Positions 1 to 10,757 of a DNA stretch of 64,000 nucleotides are shown here, in pieces; positions within the stretch are counted from its first letter, which is position 1, and every line of letters begins with the position of its first letter. Below the pieces are notes generated by a model. That model was given only the letters and a program-made list of their open reading frames with translations, was not told the DNA's origin and did no database searches. The position numbers were made by a program, and so were the translations under genes. The stretch spans positions 63,565,766-63,629,765 of the forward strand of contig NC_072801.1 in assembly GCF_028583425.1 (NCBI RefSeq). The letters run 5' to 3'. Origin of the DNA: Eublepharis macularius. Lineage: Eukaryota; Chordata; Lepidosauria; Squamata; Eublepharidae.

Positions 1-1730
1 CTTTTTGACAGGAGATCCAATAAAAGATCTCTCAAGTTTGGTCCTTTGTTTATACCAGACTTGTTTGAGGCATTTGAAAAAGAAGTGCTTGGAGTGAGTC
101 AACAGCTTCCAAGGTTGAATTCTGGTGTCGAGTGACTTCTGTTCCTTGGGATAGCTTCAAATGCCAATGGTATTTTATGAGTATTCCTTTACCTTAAGAC
201 CCACCAGGACATCACTGATCAGCAAGCAAGCGTTCAAGTTTCCAGGGATTTCCCCCCCTCAAATTGGATGACAAAAAGGGTGAGTTTAAGTATCTGAAGG
301 AGTAGATACAGGCTCACACCTGAGGATTGTTCAATACTGATCAAGTTCCTCCTGAAAGTTTTGCTTGGAAGCAAGAATCTGGAAAACCAGGGCCCTCATT
401 CACATAGGTTCCGTTTTGCTCAAACCCTAATCAATGGTTAACTGGAATACAGGAGACCTTTGTATAGATAAGGCCCCAAGTTCAAAATTCAGCCCTTACC
501 ATTAAAATACTAATAGATGATGGGAAAGGAGATAGGTTGACCAATCAGTGTGGACAAAATTAAGCTAGCTGGACCAATGGTCTGACTTGGTATAAACCTT
601 GCCACTGTTATACTGAATTTTAAGCCCACTTACCAAAGGACAAGTCCCAGGATTCTTTAGAAGAGTACATAAAATAGGTTAGGCCAACAGTACAGAAGAA
701 CAATTTTCAGCAAGCAGTTTGGCATGTCAGAAGGCTCCATTGAAGTCCTAGGTATTTAACAAATCTCTCTCTTCCCTCCCTGGGCTATTTACATTGCTAA
801 GGGTGCAAACCTATGTGCACCAGTGGGATTTACTTCTGGGTGGGCATGCACAGGGGTGGCCTCTTTAAATACAACATATATCTCCTTTAAACAGACTTTT
901 TTATACTATTACACTAGTAATAATGATAGCCTTATTGTCGGGAATCTGTTTACTCCAGCGCATCTGCCAACCTTTTGAATCCTTTCCCATGGCAGCATCT
1001 TGTAAATTATGTGGAAGCTTGGATATCTCCCACTTCTGCCGAGCAATTAACAGTAGCGTTTTGTATTCCTTTTTAGCAGAAGCTTAAGCCTGCAAAATAT
1101 GGTAAAGCTTTCCCAGGAGGAGAACGGGAGGGGCTCAAGGGTTTGCCATGCTGAGTCATGTTTACTGTAATAACCTAAACACAAGCGCACTTTAATTTAT
1201 TCTTTCTGGGCTATTTATGTTCGCTTATTTACGACTATTGATGGCATAACGTACAAATACCAGATGGCCATTATCACAGAACTTTTCACTGCATGGGATT
1301 CCTGTCCGAATCCTGAGATCTGAATATCACTAAGATGCAGCTGGAGCGGAGGAAGTCATCCCTTCACATAGTTATGAAAAAAATCCCATGTTTCGTTTCT
1401 TTCATAAAGTGTGTGCGTGGAGAAGACTGAGCAGATTGCTAAATATAAGGTCCAGCAACCTGCTTTTCAACAGTCTATCTCAGCCAGATGCTTCCAGGAA
1501 CCGCACAAGCAACAAATTAAAGCAACACTCTTAAAAGAGTCTGATATTCAGAGGTACACTGCCTCTGAACATGGAGGTTCTGTTCACTTCTTGTGGCTTA
1601 AATAGGCCAAGCTTTCTCTCCAGAGGGGAAAAAATATCGATGGGAAGGAGTTTTAGAGAAGGGAGTTCTCTCTCTCATGCCTATACCGCAGGTTCCTCTT
1701 GTAAGCTGAATTCAATTTCAAAATGTGCTG
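1..1730. other. Intergenic stretch, no gene recognised
   Basis: No spliced exon or recognisable protein similarity was seen on either strand. The only motif that stands out is TGCTGAGTCAT at 1149-1159, a good match to a MARE/NF-E2 site. One such site in 1.7 kb is weak evidence for regulation. Confidence 0.4.
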
Positions 1731-1930
1731 AGAGTTGCCACCTCCAGGTTGGAACATTCCTGGAGATTTGGGGTGGGTGGGTGGAGCCTGGAGGGGGCGG
1801 GGTTTGGGGGTAGGGAGGGGCCTCAGCCGGGTATGATATAAAATCCACCCTCCAAAGCCGCCATTTTCTTTAGTGGAACTGTAGTCTGGAGAAAGTTTTA
1901 ATTCTAGGAGCTTTCCAGGCCACCCCTCGA
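1731..1930 (+). repeat. Short interspersed element, family A, copy 1
   Basis: This about 200-bp repeat opens with a GTTGCCA-CTCCAGGTTGG type end. It continues through a purine-rich half (GGAGATTTGGGG, GGAGCCTGGAG) and a TCCACCCTCCAAAGC-CGCCATTTTCT core. Eleven copies share this layout in the window, in both orientations. The ends are imperfect inverted repeats, as in non-autonomous DNA transposons. The superfamily is not certain. Confidence 0.7.
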
Positions 1931-2432
1931 GATTGATGACTCTAATCTCTTCCCATCCCCTCCTCCCGCCTTGGCCCAGTCCTGCCTTCAGCCCTGGGCC
2001 TCCCGCACTTCTGAACTCGCAGCCCCAAACTTGTGCTAATTAACCCTCCAGGGACTGGAATCTTCGCAGCCTGCTTATGACTCACGACTGTTCCTCGCAC
2101 CTTCCCAGCTCCAGCGTGAGAGTGGGGCGAAGACGGTGGGGGTGAGATTGTGACGCACGCTGGGGGGAGGAGAGGAGGAGACTCTCGCAGGGGCGCGAGC
2201 GGCCCCCAAACGGTGACCAGGAGCCCCCCAGTTGGTATCACTGCTCGCGAGTGTGAATAACAGCACCATAATGAATCATTACGGTAGGAGAAAATGACTT
2301 TTAAAAACGCCCTATGTAAAAAACACGGGGAAACCTTTGGTTCCTTCTCCCTCCCCTTAACTTTCTGAAGCCCTTTTGGGACAGTTTCATTAGGCAGATT
2401 TTTGCAGCAAGGTTGGTTTTTGCAGCAAGAGC

Positions 2433-2636
2433 TGCAAACCGTCCGATAGGACCTGGATATCTCCCAGAATTACCTCTGATCTCACCGAGATCACTTGCCC
2501 TGGAGTAAGTGGCTGCTTCGGAAGGTGGATTGTATGGCATGATTCCCTGCTGAGGTCCCTGCTCTCCCCTAATCCCGTCCTGCTCAGGATCCACCCCCCA
2601 ATCTCCAGGAACTTCCCAACGCGGAGTTGGCAACCG
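2433..2636 (-). repeat. Short interspersed element, family A, copy 2
   Basis: This is the reverse orientation of the family A layout. The part resembling TGGATATCTCCCAGAATTAC comes first, and the copy ends in CAATCTCCAGGAACTTCCCA and GTTGGCAACC. It is more diverged than the other copies and lies at the edge of the CpG-rich region that precedes the phosphatase gene. Confidence 0.6.
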
Positions 2637-2639
2637 CAG

Positions 2640-2914
2640 CACCACCAGGGCGGGTCGGGTCACCCTGCCTGCTTGCTTCAGGGGAATCTGCCCCGGAAGC
2701 GGAGGAGGGAGGGGGAAGCCCGTGGTTTTTCAGCCCTGCCCCCGCCGCCTCCTCTTTCACGAGCGCTGGCTTGTGTCACTGGCGCTGACGACAGCATCCG
2801 CCCCCGCATCCCGTCGCCATGGCAACCCTTTGTTACCTCCAACGCTCGAGTGGTCCAGCCAGGGAGGGGGCTGCCAGGGGTGGTATATAGCCAACGCTGG
2901 GGGGGAGCCGAAGA
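2640..2914 (+). promoter_or_regulatory. Putative promoter of the DUSP14-like gene, with X-box
   Basis: This is a GC- and CpG-rich block in an otherwise AT-balanced region. It contains a full palindromic RFX X-box, GTCGCCATGGCAAC, at 2813-2826, and a TATA-like TATATAG at 2884-2890. The spacing is right for transcription to start near 2915. No other gene starts nearby on the plus strand, so the downstream phosphatase is the likely target. Which gene it serves, and the exact start, are inference. Confidence 0.45.
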
Positions 2915-3246
2915 AGGAAACTCCAGATCTCCACCCAGGAGGAAGGAAGGCGGAGAGAAACGCTGGGGAGGAAGGCAAGAAGCAGGGCCAAGGCAGCAGA
3001 ATATAGAAATCTATTATTATATATGCATAAATAAAAAGAGATCTATTTGAAAGGAGAGAAGGAAGGGACGAAGTAGGGCTTGCAGCATCCAAGCGGACAC
3101 AGAGGGATTCAGATTCTCCTCTTCTCCCCGGGCCTAAGCCTCTTCCTTAAAGGCCTCTGGGGATATTTTGCTTTTAATAAGCAGGAACAGGAACTTGAGA
3201 GAACAGTTTTCACACCCTTCTTTGAAAGACTGCAAGAAACTGACTG
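2915..3246 (+). other. Candidate 5' noncoding exon of the DUSP14-like gene
   Basis: The phosphatase coding exon begins with a clear splice acceptor (polypyrimidine tract and CAG at 6520) only five bases before its first ATG. An upstream noncoding exon must therefore exist. A CTG-GTAATT donor at 3247, placed after a TATA-like box and purine-rich UTR-like sequence, is the best candidate I see. Both ends are approximate and need transcript support. Confidence 0.35.
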
Positions 3247-4117
3247 GTAATTTATTTGTTTTTAAATGTTGGATTGTTTGCTACCCATGGGATAACTTGT
3301 TTTTTACAGTTGCTGTATTTACATCTCTGCATAATTCTTGAGGTGGGGCAGATTTCCGGCCTTGGAGAAAAGGGAGGGAAATTGATGTTTTTGGCAGTGG
3401 GAAGCTGGCAGTGGGTTTCGATTTCATAGCCCAAGAATATCGGAGGTCTTAATTGCTCGTGGGAATTGTGTCTTGAGGGGAAGTGCTGTTTAAGGGTGTG
3501 AAACCATTTGGGCAGCTTAGAAGGTGATAATGGGACCAGTGACTGTATGGGAGCAGAGGACGGTGTAAGACCACACCTTTTATTTCAAAATAATTAAACC
3601 CCTTTGAGTGCCACGCCCGTTATAGTTACTAAAGGTGGATCAGAGTTCTAACGCCACGAACAAAAATATGACTAAGGATAAATTCATCTATCTGGCTTTC
3701 TTTTGCTACCACGATTGTACAGGAAAACTGTCAAATGTCGAGAACAGTAATGAGCACATTTGTGGCAAGAATGATTTGAATTTGACTTTTTTAAAATGGG
3801 GTGGTTTACAGACAGAGGGCTTAGAAATAACATGAGGCATGAAGAAGCGGTTTGTCCATTCCTGAGTGGTGGGGCGAACACAGATTTGTTTCTAGACAAA
3901 TTTGGAGTTCTATAGAAAAGGAACAGTTGCTCAGAAAACTGGAGTTAAAGGGAGAAATGGGCCTCTGTTTGGAAATGAGGTGAGGCTGTGTTTCCCACCG
4001 CAAGTCTGGAGTGTTGTCATTAACATTTGGAGGGAATGGTATGAATTTGACTAAATCTGTCAGGAAGATAGCAGAATATAGAAATCGATTTAGAATATAG
4101 AAAAAGATTTATATTCT

Positions 4118-4157
4118 TTTAACCAGCCTGCCCGTTTGGGTGGGCAGGCTGGTTAAA
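4118..4157. repeat. Perfect 16-bp inverted repeat with 8-base loop
   Basis: The left arm TTTAACCAGCCTGCCC (4118-4133) is the exact reverse complement of 4142-4157. The 8-base loop (4134-4141) is G-rich. The arms are too short for a typical microRNA precursor, and the flanks do not extend the pairing. Confidence 0.8.
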
Positions 4158-4639
4158 CGAAATAAATAGGGTGCATGGAAATAAAGCACTTCTTTGAGAT
4201 GCAGAGGTTGAGGGAGGCAGTAGCAGATTTTTTAAGTGACATACAAGTGAGGCTTGTAAGGGATAGGAATTCAGCACATGCCAGAAGCAAATATAAGACT
4301 AAAGAAGGTGAGAGAGAGAGATGTTGAGGAGAACAGATCACAGGATGAAGGGACAGAGTAGATAGAGGCAGAGGGGTTCAGGATTCCTAGAGAGGCAACC
4401 AGGCAAGACCTAACCAATTCCTGGAGTGAGAAGATAATACATCAACAGGAGGGGGCCATACCAGAGGGTGGGGCATAGAAGATTGGCAGGCTGAATGAGG
4501 GGAAAGGCTTTTGGGAAGCAGTGACAAGGCTTGCACTCAAGATAACCCTCTTTTATTTTGCCTTGATTGAGTCAACTCTTTATTCTTCATTTATTGGTAC
4601 TTACATGTACTTGAAGTACCACCCTTGAGGATAGTAGTC

Positions 4640-4825
4640 AGTAGCACCTTTACGACCAACCAACTTTATTGTAGCACAGCTCTCTTCGTCAGATGCATCT
4701 GTCGAAAAGAGCTGTGGTTCTCGAAAGCTTATGCTACATTAAAGTTAGTTAGTCTTAAAGGTGCTACTGGACTCTTTACTATCTTGCAACTTTAGACTAA
4801 CACGGCTAACTCCTCTGGATCCATA
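4640..4825. repeat. Family B foldback-type repeat, copy 1
   Basis: Two arms face each other around a GATGCATC centre. One reads GTAGCACCTTTACGACCAAC and the other runs through TCTCGAAAGCTTATGCTACA to AAAGGTGCTACTGGACTCTT. A trailing piece, AGACTAACACGGCTAACTC, is also seen with copy 2. Similar elements are common in reptile genomes. It is a short non-autonomous repeat without coding capacity. Confidence 0.75.
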
Positions 4826-4834
4826 CCCTTGAGG

Positions 4835-5010
4835 AGGGGCTGTGGCTCAGTGGTAGAACATCTGCTTAGCATGCAGAAAATGCCAGGTTCAATCTGCAGG
4901 ATCAGTCCCCAGATCTCCACTCGAAACCCTGAACAATCTCTTCCAGTTAGAGTAAATGAATTATTTTGATGGATCAAAGGTCTAATTCACTATAAGGCAG
5001 CTTCATGTGT
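4835..5010 (+). repeat. tRNA-derived SINE (GTGGCTCAGTGG head)
   Basis: The head carries a Pol III A-box-like TGGCTCAGTGG and a B-box-like GGTTCAATC in tRNA spacing. The body continues toward TATAAGGCAGCTTCATGTGT, the usual tail of this SINE type. Six other copies or fragments of this type occur in the window. Confidence 0.8.
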
Positions 5011-6525
5011 GTACAGTTACTGGACATGTGGTTAAAGGCGTTAAAAAGTAACTGATCTGTGTCAAGTGATCTCAGATGTGTGCCCCTACCCTTGACACAG
5101 CCACAGGAAAGGTGGTATGAGCTGGCAATTGAGTATGGAAACTGGTTAGAAGGAGAAACTTGGAGTGTCTGTTGGTTCAAGGTAAATTGGGATGGTGGGT
5201 TATAACTGCAGTGTGATATACCTGAGTGGGATTTTTGTAAAGAGGCCCTTTTAAGGAAATAAAAACATGCTCTTGAATGCCACCAGAGAACTAGCAAGGC
5301 TGAGCATGGCTCTCTGGGCTGTAGTATACCCCACTGAGCTTAACTGTATTGCAGTATAATGCCTACAGAATCTGTTAATTAAGCCTAGTGTAACTGTCTC
5401 TCCAGCTATCCTAGTTAGACCCCGTGTTTTCAGATACATGTTGGTAGCACACCGCAAATTCCAGGACAAACCGGTACATCCCAGTTTGGACAATACACTG
5501 TATTTACTGCGGCTGGGGTGTACTCTTTGAGCCTCAGTGGCATCTCTGTGTTCTGGAGTTCATTATAGAAGTGTGATAGTTGAACAGGAGGACATGATTT
5601 GGGGAGGAGAAGAGCACAAACTGTAGGGCATAATGAATATAGAAATTTGGGGGAGGGGCTGTACACATACAGGGGAAGGGAACCTCTGATGCAAAGCCAA
5701 CTCCCTCCTTGTGCACCAATAACCAAAAAGCATGAATTACAAATTAGTATCAAAACCTCCCCTACCCATTTTGAGCTCGTTGTGAGGGCAGAGGGGTGGA
5801 GTACAGAGCGCAGGGAGCAGTAAAGAGCCCACTGTCCCTTTAAGAGGTTGTCCACTCCCTCCCCCATTCCTCCATTTTCCTATCTTCTCCATCATCCCAT
5901 TTCTGCGCATCATTCCTGCAGCATCACAGTTTCTAGTTCCTTCCCTCCCCCTTCCCTGGGAAGCAGGAGTCTGCAGGCAGCTGAGAGCAGTGGCTAGGGG
6001 CCTTCAAGGAAATGACTGAGGTAGGATAATGGGAGATGTTGGCTTTTGCACATAGAACTTGCTGATGCGTATTCTCTTGCATTCATCTTTTTCTTCTTCA
6101 TTTACTTGTCACTTAAACATTGCTGTGTCTTCTCATCTGTCTGTTCTCCTCTGCTTCCTCAAATTACTATTCCCCTCAATCATTATCAGATCTCTCCTGT
6201 TTGCTTCAATAACCTTTTCTAATTTCCATCCCTAGTTCACTTCCTATCTACCCAAATCCCGTTCTCTTACACAATCCTGCGCACAGCCTCATCCACCCTA
6301 TTAAGATATTTTGACTTTGAGTTAGTGTTTGATGGGGGGATGTCTGAAAAGGGTCAGAATTGTGTGTGTGTGTGTGTGGGGGGGGGTGGCTTTTGATCTC
6401 TGGAGGGTGTTAGCAGTAACCGAGTATTAGCTGTTTTAGTAAGAGATTTAGGGAATGGGATGTGACCATTTAACTTTTAAAAGTGCACCAGTTTTTAAGA
6501 ATTGCCTTTTTTCTCCACAGCTGTT

Positions 6526-7167
6526 ATGTACGCTGAACCATCCACCATGAATTTCCGGAACCACGGCTTCTTCCGCCGTTCTCCACCCCCTTCAGTAACC
6601 AAACCGTCTCCTGCTGCTGGGAACACCTTGTCTGTCTTAGGAGGTATCGCCCAAATCTCCCCATGTCTCTACCTTTGCTCTGGCAATGCAGCATCCAATA
6701 GACATATGGTCTACTCGAGGGCAGTGACTTGTGTTGTGAATGCGACAATGGAAATCCCCAATGCCAACTGGCCAGATATTGACTACGTCAAGGTGCCTGT
6801 TCCTGATCTCCCTCATGCTCCCCTGTCCTTGTACTTTGATTCCGTGGCTGATAGGATACACCAAACAGGGAAGAAGAACGGAAGAACCCTTGTCCATTGT
6901 GTGGCAGGTGTAAGCAGGTCTGCCTCCCTCTGTATTGCATATTTAATGAAATACCACCGGTTGAGCCTCTTGGATGCTCATGAGTGGGTGAAGAGCAGAA
7001 GACCTGTTGTGAGACCCAACGTCGGCTTCTGGAGGCAACTCATTGAATATGAACGCAAGCTGTTTGGCAAGAACACTGTCAAGATGGTGCCTTCACCCAT
7101 CGGGTTGGTCCCAGACATCTATGAAAAGGAGACCCGTGGGCTGGTCCCCTTGTGGAACTTAAGATAG
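6526..7167 (+). CDS. Dual-specificity protein phosphatase, DUSP14-like
   Basis: The protein has 213 residues if the first ATG (6526) is used. An ATG at 6547 has a much better Kozak context (CCACCATGA) and would give 206 residues. The coding region is uninterrupted, as in DUSP14, DUSP18 and DUSP21. Residues 38-185 form a compact DSP domain. The active-site loop is HCVAGVSRS, with nucleophile Cys125 and Arg131. Asp94 in VPDLPHAP is the likely general acid. The AYLMK, RRPVVRPN and GFWRQLIEYE blocks are classic for this group. The first half (GGIAQI, ASNRH, NATMEIPN-NWP) follows DUSP14, a MAP-kinase/TAK1-pathway phosphatase; the tail PDIYEKETR is shared by the whole group. Residues 1-37 are unlike the usual DUSP14 start. 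All catalytic residues are present, so the product should be active, probably cytosolic. It reads toward the HIRIP3 3' end. DUSP14-subfamily membership is firm; exact orthology is open. Confidence 0.93.
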   Translation: MYAEPSTMNFRNHGFFRRSPPPSVTKPSPAAGNTLSVLGGIAQISPCLYLCSGNAASNRHMVYSRAVTCVVNATMEIPNANWPDIDYVKVPVPDLPHAPLSLYFDSVADRIHQTGKKNGRTLVHCVAGVSRSASLCIAYLMKYHRLSLLDAHEWVKSRRPVVRPNVGFWRQLIEYERKLFGKNTVKMVPSPIGLVPDIYEKETRGLVPLWNLR

Positions 7168-7520
7168 ATATTGAATAACTTTGGGAAGATGGTTGGGTGG
7201 TGGGTTGGCTGGATTTAGGATCAAAATATTCCACCATGGTAGAACCTTGGTACAACCTTCCAACATGGTGGACCTTGATAAGAAATTCTGTTATGGTAGT
7301 CTTTTTGTAAGACCTTGCAATATTAGATTATGAGAAAGTTGAGTTGCTTGGAACTTTCAGTGTGGTAGACTTTGATGTTTGGTTCCACCATGGCAGACAT
7401 CACCAAGAACTTAATCTTACTTATTCTGAGAAGATAGTTAAGAACAAAAAGTATAAAGAGTAATGAGTTTTATCTAAAGCAAGGCCACCATAGTCTTAAT
7501 AAATTACCTCTCCCCAGTTA
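7168..7520 (+). other. 3' UTR and poly(A) signal of the DUSP14-like gene
   Basis: AATAAA occurs at 7498-7503, about 330 bases after the stop codon, the first canonical signal downstream. The UTR carries degenerate repeats of a CCAACATGGTGGACCTTG type unit between about 7220 and 7400. Further AATAAA sites near 9217-9235 allow longer forms. Confidence 0.5.
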
Positions 7521-10500
7521 GGAGTTAGAAAATTAATCTTTTTGTGATAGTGTCATAACTACTTTCCAGCAATGGATTTTTTAATTTTTAATGAACAAAA
7601 TACATTTCTCTCCCTCAGGGAGTGAAATTTTAAACACCAGGGCGCTTAACATTACTCAAAATGTATAGTGTTCAAGGAGTGCTCCACCAATACTGGGCCA
7701 GAAGTCAAGAACCTAAAGATTACAGAACTTCCAGTGGATGAGAGAGGATTGAAAGAGGAGGAAAAACTTTAATATAAACACTGGTTTTCAATGAGCAGGC
7801 TGCAATCAGGCCCTTCAGTGACACAAATAAGTTTCAGTAGAGCATTATAAACCAGGGAGGAGAATCCAAAAGACTGAGGGAAAGGGAGGAAAAAATTTAA
7901 CATTACTTCAGTATGGAGACATTTAAAACTGAGAAGGACAAATAGAGCAAAGAGGATATGGTTTAACTGGAAAAGGCCAGAGGTTTATAAACTCCCAACT
8001 TCTGGCACTAGGAATTAGTTTAATATTAAAAACCCATCCATCTCATCTCTGCTGCTCAAGACCAACAAGTTACAAAGGGCACTGTTGGCATGTGGGGTGG
8101 GAAGAGGAGTTTTCTAAACATCTCACAAAGAGGTATGTTTCCAAAGAGAAGCATCTACCACTGGAGACAGAAAGAATAAAAATCCATCCAAAAGACTAGT
8201 AGAGAAGCAACATTCTTGGCAGTGAATCTGATGCCTGAAGCAGTCTGTATGTTAAACAAGCTGTATGAGGGGCAAGCAAAACTTTAGCTCTTCCACTTGA
8301 AGGAAGGGGAGGATACTACAGATGTGGACATTTTCCACTAAAATACACTATTTCAAAATGGTGCTTACCAGGCTGCTACAAGAAGTTGAAACAGACAAAT
8401 GCCTCAAGTGGAACATCTTTTTGAAGCCACAGGCTGTTTTCCTGCCTAAGTTTTTTTGGCCAGGTACAGACTCTGAAGTGATTCAAAGGGGTTGTTGAAA
8501 GGCTCAGACTCACAATTTAAATCCCCAATTAAGGGAGTTTCATATGAACTGACTGCGTTTTTTTATTGTGAAGGAAGTTGTATAGTGAAGTAATTGCATG
8601 TCAGATTCCTATGACAATATAAACAGCAGCAGTTTCAAATGAAATTGTCTTTGAAGAACTCAGCATGTTTTCTCCTCCCATTTTAAAAATGATTTCAGCC
8701 CCTTTCGGTTTTCTTACCAAACATACCAGTCAAGCCTTGCTAGAGTTCTGGCTAGTGAAATAAGCTGCTATACCAATGTGGTATCTGCACGCCCCCCCCC
8801 CCCCCAAGTTATTTCTAGGCCAAATGTTTGCAAATATAAAACTAAGCTGTCTGCGAATGTGTTGATCTTATATTTTGAGGGTGAATAACTCCCCATCTCA
8901 CTCACACTGTTCTTTATGATTACATTGAAATGTCTTAATTACACCAGCCTGCAAAATGGCAGCTTGCAGACAATATTTGGCAAATTGGATGTCATAATTT
9001 TCAAAACGAAGACAATACTTGCACTTCCCTGCATCAAATATTATATTTTGCATTATACTTCAGAAAAAATATTATATGAGTGTTATTTAACAAAAACACT
9101 CCAAAATATTTACAGAAATCCATATTACTCTGTTATAGGCTATTATAGAGGCTTCCTGGGTCAAAATAACGAGCACCAGGTGAAAGCTGACCCAAGGAAG
9201 GAACGTAACTAAAATTAATAAAAGTTTTGAATAAAGCCCTCCAGCATATGTCCCTGTCTGACTATACCATGCTGAAACAAAATTAGTGGCGAGTTGGAAA
9301 ATAAAGCTAATTAAAGATATCTGAGGATTGCTATACAGGGATTTATCAGCCCCCCCCCCCCCATACACACTTTCCAGAATCTACTCCACCTCACAACCCC
9401 ACCATCTGCTTCAAACCTGTTTTTCAGCTCTTCAGGTGGTGCTGTTAGCAGAGGAAGGTTTAAGGGCTGAAAACTGGTGGGCTTTCTCCTCAAACAGAAG
9501 CAAATTCATCCTTCCATTTTAAGCACAGAACCCCTAAGTTAGAAGGCTCCTAACTCTCACAAAATTGTTGGCATCGAAACAGGTGGTTAACACATGACAT
9601 AGACACAAATCTTTAGGCCAGCATGTAGCACTGGTTAATTTAAGGGTCATGTAGCCATACAGAACATTTTCCTCCCAGATATGGGTTTGGGCCCATGGGA
9701 AGAATTTCAGCTCTCATTAGAGGGCAGCTGGTTGAAAGGGGTCGGAATGCAGTGTGTCTGCTTTTCAAGTGAGAGAGAGAGATATAAGCCTCTGCTGTTC
9801 TGTATAATTTGTACATACTAGAGTATTAAAGGGGGTAAATCTCTATATTAATTAAAGGTAGGGTTTCTTAAGGTTTCAGTTCAATGACAAAAGATCTTAA
9901 TAAATAAAAAAATTAAAATGGTTTTAATGCCTGGTTTTGTGAAATAATGCTTTTCAGATAAGACAAAAAAAAAGAGATGAGAGGCAGAGAAATGGAATCC
10001 TTGGCTAAAAGGGTTCTTGGGCAGCTATGCGGAAAAATAAATAATTCAAAAGCTTTGGTGGGCTCCTGCCAATCCTGGAAGCCTATACTGGGTTACATGG
10101 ACCAGAAAGCCGCCTCCAGCCAAAGGCCGTTCCTTACCCTATGCCCCATACATTGCATTCTTGAGAAGTACCACAGGGTCCTTGTTTTGCAATTATGCCT
10201 CACCCACATGCCCAAACCTATGCTGTATTTAGATTCCAACATTTTAGTTTCCATAGCAGCTGGGAAAGTCTTGCCGAAGTATGTTGCAGTAACACAAGCA
10301 GAGTCCCAAGCGAGGACACAAGAGAAGGCCAGAATACAAGTGGAGGCCTTGAAGGGCCTCTTCACCCATGCCCTGTGGCATGATCTCACATTGGTGGAGA
10401 ATGTGTGTGAAGAACATGCAGGCAGGACTTATTGCATGGTGCTGGCACCCAGCTGATGGGAAAGATCCAAACAGGATGTCAGTCACTCCAATTCCTCTGT

Positions 10501-10757
10501 AGTACAGGACAACACAACACAGAAATAACCCCCAGGCTATTGGCATACTGCACATGAAAGAAGCACGTATGCCCCAGAGGCTCTCTTCTCTGCACACTGG
10601 AGTGTTTGTTTCATGAGATCTAGAAACGTGCTCTTTTAAGCTAAACTGCAGAAAGTCTTCAGGAACCCAAGTTCCATGTGAAATACTGGATTATACTGAA
10701 TCATGAGGGCTGCCCTTCAAAAGTCTAGAGATTAAAGTAGGTGGGCCTCAATAGAAG
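7521..10757. other. Intergenic stretch between convergent genes, no gene recognised
   Basis: The DUSP14-like gene and HIRIP3 point toward each other across this region. It has C runs at 8792-8806 and 9351-9361 and AT-rich unique sequence. A 159-codon open frame at 9977-10456 (+) shows no recognisable domain, is overlapped by open frames on the other strand, and is probably chance. Confidence 0.4.

Larger units (their letters stand above)
3247..6520 (+). other. Probable first intron of the DUSP14-like gene
   Basis: No coding exon is visible. The stretch holds a perfect short hairpin (4118-4157), a family B element, a tRNA-derived SINE, a TG run at 6361-6380 and unique sequence. The 3' end is a well-formed acceptor with a T-rich tract before CAG at 6518-6520. 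Confidence 0.45.

Noticed and set aside
1-2900. Search for TAOK2 exons at the left edge
   Set aside because: No kinase or coiled-coil coding sequence was seen. TAOK2, if linked, lies outside the window.
4835-4905. Possible tRNA gene from A and B boxes
   Set aside because: The tRNA-like part cannot fold as a full tRNA and continues into a repeated SINE body.
9977-10456. 159-codon open frame on the plus strand
   Set aside because: No recognisable domain, overlapped by open frames on the other strand, poor start context and no splice partner. A protein search or RNA-seq would settle it.
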